A stretch of DNA of 64,000 nucleotides from Endomychus coccineus (taxonomy: Eukaryota > Arthropoda > Insecta > Coleoptera > Endomychidae): assembly GCA_958510875.1 (NCBI GenBank), contig OY294068.1, positions 16,283,282 through 16,347,281 on the forward strand, read 5' to 3'. Below, piece after piece: positions 57,131 through 64,000 of the stretch; the first letter of the stretch is position 1, and the number at the start of each line of letters is the position of its first letter. The position numbers and the translations under genes are program-made. Below the pieces are notes generated by a model. The model did not search any database, had not been told where the DNA came from, and was given only the letters and a program-made list of their open reading frames with translations.

Positions 57131-57589
57131 TTTTGAAGCCACACAAGCTGGAAGATTAAATTTCGTATTAATTTTTTTTTGATCATCTGGATGTGTTTTT
57201 CATTTTCTGACGCCTACTGATATATCAATGATATTTATGTGGGTATATTCTGTTCAACATACTATGAGATAAAGAGCTTACTTACTTTTGCAGCACCAAC
57301 TAGAAGCACATTATTTCCTCGTTAGTTGATGAAAAACCGGGTGGAAGTTAAAAGAATATATACTTCACAAGAGGTTTATAAACGATATAAGAACTGATAA
57401 CTAATAGTTTGAAATATAGGTATGAAAATTAAACTTCAGAACAGGAAGCGTAGAGCTCTAAATTAATCACATTTATTTGTAATAAATTTGCTGTTGTGAG
57501 AATTAAAATTGCTGTTGTAACTTGAAGTTATTGCATAAGCACATCAAAATAATGAACATTAATTCACTGCCTTAAACAGTATGGTTGCT
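57131..57589. other. no recognised feature
   Basis: Flank of PLE C, AT-rich, no second copy seen. Confidence 0.4.
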
Positions 57590-57805
57590 TTAAACAATGC
57601 ACATTAACAATAACACAGAATTATTCACTTCATCAGCATGTCGAATATTCTTCGCCCATACTTCTGGTGTTGGTTTTCTTAGCCTCTTTCCACATAGGCA
57701 CGGATTTTTTCGCGGAACTACCATCTGTATGCCAACGTGATCCTTGTAGTAGTTAGTAACACCCGAAATGTGTTGAATGGAGTTAAAAATTGCATAGTCG
57801 TTGGC
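57590..57805 (-). CDS. possible short coding relic of unknown type (72 codons)
   Basis: On the minus strand an uninterrupted frame reads ANDYAIFNSIQHISGVTNYY, KDHVGIQMVVPRKN and PCLCGKRLRKPTPEVWAKNI, then RHADEVNN, ending at 57590-57592. It begins after an AG, so it could be an exon or a decayed frame. The basic Cys-rich segment (CLCGKRLRKPTPEVWAKN) is vaguely like the RKRxRxPExWxxNxRK segment seen in some insect transposon-associated proteins; this is a memory-based impression. No start codon near the front, no neighbours that help. Confidence 0.3.
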   Translation of the reverse strand, partial: ANDYAIFNSIQHISGVTNYYKDHVGIQMVVPRKNPCLCGKRLRKPTPEVWAKNIRHADEVNNSVLLLMCIV

Positions 57806-59776
57806 CTAATTTTTCTGGTAATATAATTATCATGATGGTGGCTCATTCATTTTTATCAAGATCAACAACAGAGGTTTAAAGGTGTTGTCATAAAATAGAT
57901 ATATTATTCCTACTCAACCATTCTTGTACATATAGTTTCTTGGGAGTGCTTGTTGGCATATTATTCATTATCCACAACAATGGTGGAGGGTTCTTCCAAA
58001 TTTACTGAAAGGGTTCTTCTAAATTTTTTAAAAGTTTCTGAAGAAAATACTAGATCTGTAATGGGAATAAGACCTGCTGTACTACTAGCATGAAGTACCT
58101 AATACCTACAATATACACTGTCGCAACAAGTTTCATCGTTTTCACAGTTTTAATACTAGAATCTTGCAAGGAATGACCAACAGTACCATCTTCGGAGAGC
58201 CTTGTATTGTCAAGAACAACTAATAGAAGTACCTACAGCTTCATTTTTCGTTTACTATACCTACTGGTGTAAAAAATGTAAACGTTTGTCCCGGGACGAT
58301 TTGTTTCTGCGGTTTTGAAGTTTATTTCGTTCATTTCGGCACCTCTGTAATGTGTTTCCAACTGTTAAAATGGACCTGTAGCTGGTTTGACGAAGATAGC
58401 GCAGCAGTTAGTTATGGAATTCGTTCATGTATGTTGGTTGTAAAAATAACCAACTATGACTAGATCATATATCCAATGTTTTTCCGATACTTCTGATATT
58501 GTTGTATAGTATTTTAAAACCAAGAGAATTCCTATCTGCATATGAATTCCAGTTTTGGTATTTGGACTATTTTATTCAAATTTTCTCTTAAACTGATCCA
58601 TATCGCTAGATAAATGAGGTTCGACGCAGTTAGTACTTTCATGAATATGTTCTTTGTAGTTCGATATCCGTCGAGGTATAAGCCAGGGAAGTATTTCCTA
58701 ATTAAGTCTAGTATTCATATATCTTACTGGAATACTTTCTGAACTATAGTTGAATTATGAATTATTCTTGACATGACTTGAAGACCCGAGATGTATCGAG
58801 CTGCTGGAAACCAATCACTAGGATACAAATTACCCGAAGTCGAAGTCTGGAATTAAATTCTGCTACAATAATAATAAACCACTGTGATACGAAGTTTCAA
58901 ACCAAATGTGATTAAACTTGCCATGTCATATTCAAATGGAAAGCTATTCGATATAGCTATTGATTTCCTACGTCTATATAACTAGGCTTAAAGGCAATTG
59001 TCTACCTTTTCCATCACCCCATGGTTCATAACAAGTAACTTTCATCGAATCAATTTTCACGAAGAGGCTTATAAAAAACGTCAGAGTTCTTTTTATGGTT
59101 CATAAATTTACATTTTGAATCAGTATCTAATATAAAGAAATAGCTAATCTAAAAATCTGGAAACAGTTGACATATTATGTTCCTGAAACACGCGAAGTAT
59201 TGCGTAGGTTGTCGTGAGAAATGACCTGCCATCAATCTTGATAAAAATTGGGATATTTATGAATCCTTGCGTATTTTCATGCATGATCAAATTCAATTCA
59301 GTAATCAGCTGAAGGTCATACAATCACGGAGGGAGAAACAACATAAAACTTAAACATTTAGATCTCTCTCTAAGTAATTTCCATTTTTCCGAGGGCGCTG
59401 TTGCCAAATTGTCATAATTTAATCAAACCGTGTGAAATATTATATTATAATATAATATTGATATGGATGCCTATTTTGAGTATTTTGCATCACTATACTG
59501 GTTCACTTGAAAAGCACTGCATATTAAAAATATTGTCCTAATTCTAGACATCGGCTGTGTAATTGCTTAGAAACAGGAGACGACAATTATGCAATTATGG
59601 TGACAGCAATATTTTTTGAATTCAATACATCGGAGGAAAAATTGTGCAAAAGGATATTTATTCGAAATTAGGATTTTCCGAATGTCCAATTTGAGGATTA
59701 CAATAGATTTTACGAGTATTACTATGTATTTTTATTATCCTGCGTTAATATCTACTTTTTTCTGTATCTGTATCTT
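57806..59776. other. no recognised gene
   Basis: About 2 kb without family matches. A perfect 24-bp A/T palindrome is at 59436-59459 (AATATTATATTATAATATAA and onward). Confidence 0.4.
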
Positions 59777-60735
59777 TTGAAAAATGACTCTTATTTCGAA
59801 AATTGATCCTTCTTTCTAAAAATGATTCTTCTTTCGAAAAATCTACCTTCATTCAAAAATTGATTTTTTTTCGATAAATGATTCTTCTTTCAAAAAATGA
59901 TCCTTCATTCGAAAAATGATCCATCTTCCTAAAAATCCTCCTTCTTTCGAAAAATTATCATTCTTTCGAGAAATGATCCTTCTTTCCAGAATTGATCTTC
60001 CTTCCAAAATGATTCTTCTTTCGAAAAATGATCGTTCATTCAAAAAATTATCCTTCTTCCTAAAAATGCTCCTTCCTTCGAAAAATGATTCTTCTTTCGA
60101 AAATTGATCCTTCTTTAAAAAATGTTCCTTAAATGATCCTTCATTCGAAGAAAAATGATCACTCATTCTTCTTTCGGAAAATGATACTTCATTCGAAAAA
60201 TTATCCTTCTTCCGAAAAACGATTCTTCTTTCGGAGAATCTTCATTTCATTGTGTTATATTTTTGTAATCCTCGGTAAAATTTATTCTTGTACCTGTGGT
60301 CTTAACGATAAAATAGTATAACAGCAATATTCATTTTGAAATATGATTCTTCTTTAGAAAACTGATCCTTCTTTCGAAAATTCATCCTTCCTTCGGAAAA
60401 TGATTCTCCTTTGGAAAAATGATCCTTCATTCGAAAAATGATGCTTCTTTCCGAAAAATATTCTTCTTTCCAAAAATGTTCCTTCTTTCGTTTATTGATC
60501 GTCATCCGAAAATTGATCCTTCTTTCGAAAAATGATTTTTCATTCGAAAAATGATCCTTCTTTCGAAAATTGATCCTTCTTTCGAATTACCTGAGGTTTT
60601 TACGATAAAATCGTATTACAGCAATGTTCATTTCGAAATATGGTTCTTCTTTCGAAAAGTGATCATTACTTATTACCGTATTTGTGGTTTTGCGATAAAA
60701 ATCTCTTCCTTTCGGATAATTTTCGTTTCGAACTT
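59777..60735. repeat. 19-bp minisatellite in three blocks with a repeated linker
   Basis: The unit is CGAAAAATGATCCTTCTTT (19 bp) with frequent point variants. Blocks run about 59777-60240, 60340-60590 and 60640-60665. The blocks are separated by a linker with TACGATAAAATCGTATTACA-like sequence and CAGCAATRTTCATTT (60300-60340, 60600-60635), and a fragment of it recurs near 60680-60700. The open frames on both strands here (Phe/Lys/Ser-rich, e.g. 59849-60166) are translations of the repeat and not genes. Confidence 0.9.
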
Positions 60736-60739
60736 CTAA

Positions 60740-60960
60740 TTCAGCCAGAATTTACCTGCACTCCAAGACGCTTAGAAGTTACTTTGTGCTCGGCTATCAG
60801 TGTAGATGTAAATCCGCATACCACGGTAGTTTAATCTTAGGTTTTCCAGGGCACAGGTCCGTATTGCACAGTGTGCAATGTATCGACTAGCTAATTTTTC
60901 TGCATCCGCTCTTGCAGTCAATAGGGTTATGGAGTCCATGACAATAATTGTATTCAAGTG
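60740..60960 (-). pseudogene. LINE RNase H fragment
   Basis: Minus strand: ASRYIAHCAIRTCALENLRL followed by NYRGMRIYIYTDSRA, matching the QAEVxAIxxCAxxNLxxxYxGxxIxIYSDSQAA core of RNase H in R1-like LINEs. It holds the catalytic Asp of the TDS motif; the QAE Glu is lost (HCA). After a break, VLECR and ILAELEVRN correspond to the following helix. About 65 residues survive. It abuts the minisatellite. Confidence 0.6.
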
Positions 60961-61929
60961 CCACATTGACATTTAGACATCTAGATATGTATTTCAGCAT
61001 CTTGGTTGCCATGTTTAGTAAAATAATAGGAAGCTATTCTATTGTTCTAGTGATAATGTAACCTAATTGTCGAAATAGGTATATAGATCTCCAAAGATCA
61101 ATATAGTACTTAGTTACTATTATCTGTTGCTTTTACTGATTAAATTATCCGAAATTTATCAAATTGAGAAAAATATGAAAGGAACATACTGTATAATGTG
61201 GAACGAGGTCATTTTTCAATATGCAGCGTCCACTAACTATGATGATAACTATGCATACTAGAGGGCAATATATGAATATCAAATATTTATAACATGTAAA
61301 GTAAATTTCGTTTGTATAGGAATTGGGCAGTGATCGATGGGCGGACATCTATACCGAGTCATGCATTATTCATGTTAACTTTGAAAGTCGCACTCTGGAG
61401 ACAACATGAACTTCAGTACGCGAATAGATAGATCCATTGGCCAGACTGCTATATTCTTATCTGAATCCACCGCATTCGCTCATGTTTATTTGGAATATTT
61501 TAGAATAGTGAAATTCAGTCTGTGCGAAGTTTTGAATACGGATCAGGTTTTCATGTTAACTAGGGAAAATGCGAATGGAGAACACATTTCCGATTCTATT
61601 GTTTCTCTGATCGGTTCAAATGTATTACTCTATTTTATACCTAACTATCAGTAGAATGGTTGGGAAGACAAATAGAATACATTTCCTATGTTTTGTTCGT
61701 CAGATGGAGGCTGGCGATTTATGCGATACACATTTTAGGTCTAAATTATTTTGACGCTGATTCTATTCTTTTGTTTGGTTTTACGATTGGATGTTGAAAG
61801 GCATGCTAATGCTTCGAAGATAATAGTGCATGTTTTGCATCAAACTGTGTCAATACATCTTTATCTATGGTTTTGGCGTTTGCATAGTGTAAATCATTTC
61901 AAACTTTCTGAAGTTGAGTTGAGTTGAGT
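60961..61929. other. no recognised feature
   Basis: The frames 61145-61348 and 61406-61654 resemble nothing known to me. A short (GTTGA) run lies at 61912-61930. Confidence 0.4.
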
Positions 61930-62740
61930 TTTACTTCTCCAACTTCAAACTGTCTCAATACGCTAATGAGGATGAGCAGGTCAATGAATTCGTAAGTGTG
62001 ACTTTACCAATCACATGATTACCTAACTCCCTTATGAACAGAATCGAAGAGCTTCAGTATAGATTCAAAAGCTGAACTCGAAAGATGTAAACTGTAAATC
62101 AGAACTGGTCGAATATGTGCTTTCTAGATCGAGAACATTCTCTGGGGTTTGGCGGGGAATAGAACAACAAGTTTTGGGAAAGTAGTTTTGCAATGGACCT
62201 CATATGGGAGGGGGATGATGGTGGTGATGAAGAGCATGGAGATTAAGGACTTCATAGGAACAGTTTTGCCTGTAATCATATTAGGTATTGTGGGATTCAC
62301 TTTTTGGCCAATTTTGGTTGCATTAACCTCTACAAGACAAGAGGCTACTTTCAACAGATCGTTGATATGGGTCCGAAAGAATGTTGGTGCCAGAACTGAT
62401 CCTTGTGGAACACCAGCGTTGATAACTATTTTGTAGGAGAAGATTCCGTTAGCCACCACATGATATATCTGAGAGAAAACTCGATAGTAAGGGATAAAGT
62501 TGAGCCGGTAAACTATATGACGGAAGTATCCCGAGAAGGCTTCGGTTCAATGCTTGGAGATAGCTACAGATAGAGTTTACCCATATTTTCCAGTGGATGC
62601 CTGTCATGTATGTGTTACGTATAGGCAAGTAGGGTTGCTCTTGATGTTTGGTGTCGAAAGCCAAAGTAGGTCGGTCGTTCACGATTTTGATGTTAATTGC
62701 TTTTTCCATTAAAATTGGACATCACAGATTGTAAGCAAGA
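61930..62740 (-). pseudogene. LINE reverse transcriptase relic, Jockey-like, palm to thumb
   Basis: Minus strand: MEKAINIKIV (end of fingers, 62709), then a decayed palm, LLGILPSYSLPAQLYPLLSS and FLSD (helix after the first catalytic Asp). After a frameshift come ANGIFSYKIVINAGVPQGSV and LAPTFFRTHINDLL (conserved RT motif). The YxDD catalytic box expected next is missing, replaced by unrelated sequence (NATKIGQKVNPTI). Further on is the thumb region (AHI-like RPVLIYSLH, and SILKLFDSVHKRV near 62050). Same family as the fragments at 37.4 and 40.5-41.3 kb. Confidence 0.8.
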
Positions 62741-64000
62741 GCTCTATAATTATTGCGAAGGTTCTCCATCCTGCGATTGGTGTATTCCAGTAGCAGTTGC
62801 CAAGTCAGTGAAAAATGGATTGTGAAACGCCGAACGTTTGAAATTTTTGTCTCTAATTATATATTTGGAAGAAGAATGAGATAAATTGACCTCCTTGATA
62901 TCAGTGAATGCATTGAAAGTGAGAGTGAAAGCGTGTTGCATTTAATATCACTTATTACATAACATAATAGCCTATCATAGAATAAAAGTACTCTTGAATG
63001 ACTTAGATTCTGAAAACAGTTAAATTTGTAACAAATGGGCAAAGTCTACTTTTGCGAATATGTACATTTCTTAATATCGATGACACTTTCTAAACTTCTA
63101 TCCCACTAATGAATGAAAGAATAACAATAGCCATTCAAAGTTTAATTAGACCTTTGTCTACGGTAGGTACATATCTATCTCCAAGTTTACCTAAGTTTCA
63201 AATTGTCTTCCAAAGAGCAATTTGCATACTCACACCTCCACCTTTAGAAATATGTCTTTGTACTGCGTGCCGAGTTTCTTAGTTTCTTCCAGGTAAAGTG
63301 GCTATAAAGTGCAAGAGTTTTCCAACTTAGTGAATTACTATAGAGCCGTTTATTCAGATGATCTACGCAAATACGTTTCATTCAGCCTTAAATTATCTAG
63401 GTATCCGTTATCCATGAGCATTGATGAGCTATTATTAAATGGAATAGAAACAAATTTGTATCATAGGAGAATAATCATGCTGTCATTTATATAAGTACCG
63501 AATTACACCAACAGTTACTGGGTGATTCCATATGAGTTTGGTTGTATTTATATTCACATCTCAACCATTAAACTATCCCTCAGTAGATATCATATTCTCA
63601 TTTCGAGAATCCTACAATCCTCCTTTAATTCATTAATATTCCGGCGTTCAAAACTTTAACAATGCATTCGTTAGGTAGTATACCTACATACCATATAAAT
63701 TTAAAAAAATTCAATCACCTATTTGAAATAGGTACCTAACGTTATTTTCGCGTTTATGCAGTTCGAAGGGTGGAAGAAATAGCGGATGTATTAACGATTC
63801 ATGTATTTTTGTGACTTGGCAACTTATTCGGTAAATCCAATGCAGCATATTAGCCCGGAAATGTCTTCTGACCTACTTTGTAGCTTTTTAGTGTTGTTGA
63901 CCTCACCGTTACTATAAAGATATGATATGTGACCTCAATCTGAAAACTATTTGTTTTCATCGTAGAAATAACAAGAACTAGTTTGTTCACTTACTAGTCG
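62741..64000. other. no recognised feature
   Basis: The frames 62750-62941, 62857-63042 and 63309-63494 resemble no family. No repeat shared with the rest of the window was found up to the window end. Confidence 0.4.

Noticed and set aside
59849..60505. Open frames on both strands encoding Phe/Lys/Glu/Ser-rich repeats that look like a repetitive protein
   Set aside because: They are translations of the 19-bp minisatellite; the unit length is not a multiple of three and frames on both strands are equally open.
62149..62436. Plus-strand 95-codon frame with a hydrophobic segment
   Set aside because: It is antisense to the LINE reverse transcriptase motif INAGVPQGSVLAPT on the minus strand.

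Overview
This window looks like a stretch of a large, AT-rich, repeat-laden arthropod genome, most likely an insect. Three things point there: (CCTAA)n/(TTAGG)n arrays of the insect telomere type, the mix of transposon families (mariner, pogo/Tigger-like, MULE with FLYWCH, hAT, THAP/P-like, R1/Jockey-like and R2/R4-like LINEs, Penelope-like elements), and the complete lack of operons, bacterial gene density or ribosome binding sites. I found no intact host gene, no intact tRNA or rRNA and no CRISPR array. Nearly every recognisable protein is a transposon relic broken by stops or frameshifts, so coding relics are typed as pseudogenes. The species cannot be named from this sequence alone.

Layout. 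0.6-1.2 kb: dead mariner. 3.0-4.5 kb: a paired 375-bp repeat followed by the 3' end of an endonuclease-type (RLE) LINE. 5.5-8.9 kb: two satellite-like tandem repeat families. 10.0-10.5 kb: possible hAT end and LTR-like promoter. 11.5-13.1 kb: Penelope-like element (PLE A) with a hammerhead ribozyme. 13.7-14.7 kb: a MITE with 84-bp inverted ends. 14.9-16.8 kb: pogo-like transposase, LINE reverse transcriptase, PLE terminal repeat and a telomere-repeat-bearing element, back to back. 18.7-20.1 kb: a giant 2 x 0.63 kb hairpin repeat. 21.8 kb: THAP relic. 23.4-24.7 kb: PLE D lying in a hAT relic. 26.8-31.3 kb: two related foldback elements (FB1, FB2). 31.5-33.3 kb: LINE RNase H and PLE E. 35.1-36.2 kb: FLYWCH/MULE transposase. 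37-44 kb: LINE pieces. 45.6-47.0 kb: telomere-repeat element joined to PLE B. 49.7-52.2 kb: LINE reverse transcriptase, THAP relic and two more telomere-repeat elements. 56.1-57.1 kb: PLE C, a compact element with inverted hammerhead-bearing ends and a target-site duplication. 59.8-60.7 kb: a 19-bp minisatellite. 60.7-62.7 kb: more LINE relics.

How the parts relate. The window has no pathway; it is a layered graveyard of mobile elements. The most interesting material is a set of small structured elements: (1) PLE C, only about 1.03 kb, encoding a GIY-YIG endonuclease domain between 106-bp inverted repeats that each contain a hammerhead core; (2) four copies of an element with GTAAATTnAGTCC-like ends that carries telomere-type tracts inside it; (3) two foldback elements built from ~140-bp units that share a short conserved kernel also found elsewhere in the window; and (4) the 1.3-kb near-perfect hairpin, whose arms also carry a degenerate hammerhead-like signature.

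Limits. All family assignments are by eye from remembered family motifs, with no search run. Boundaries are approximate except where target-site duplications or inverted ends fix them.
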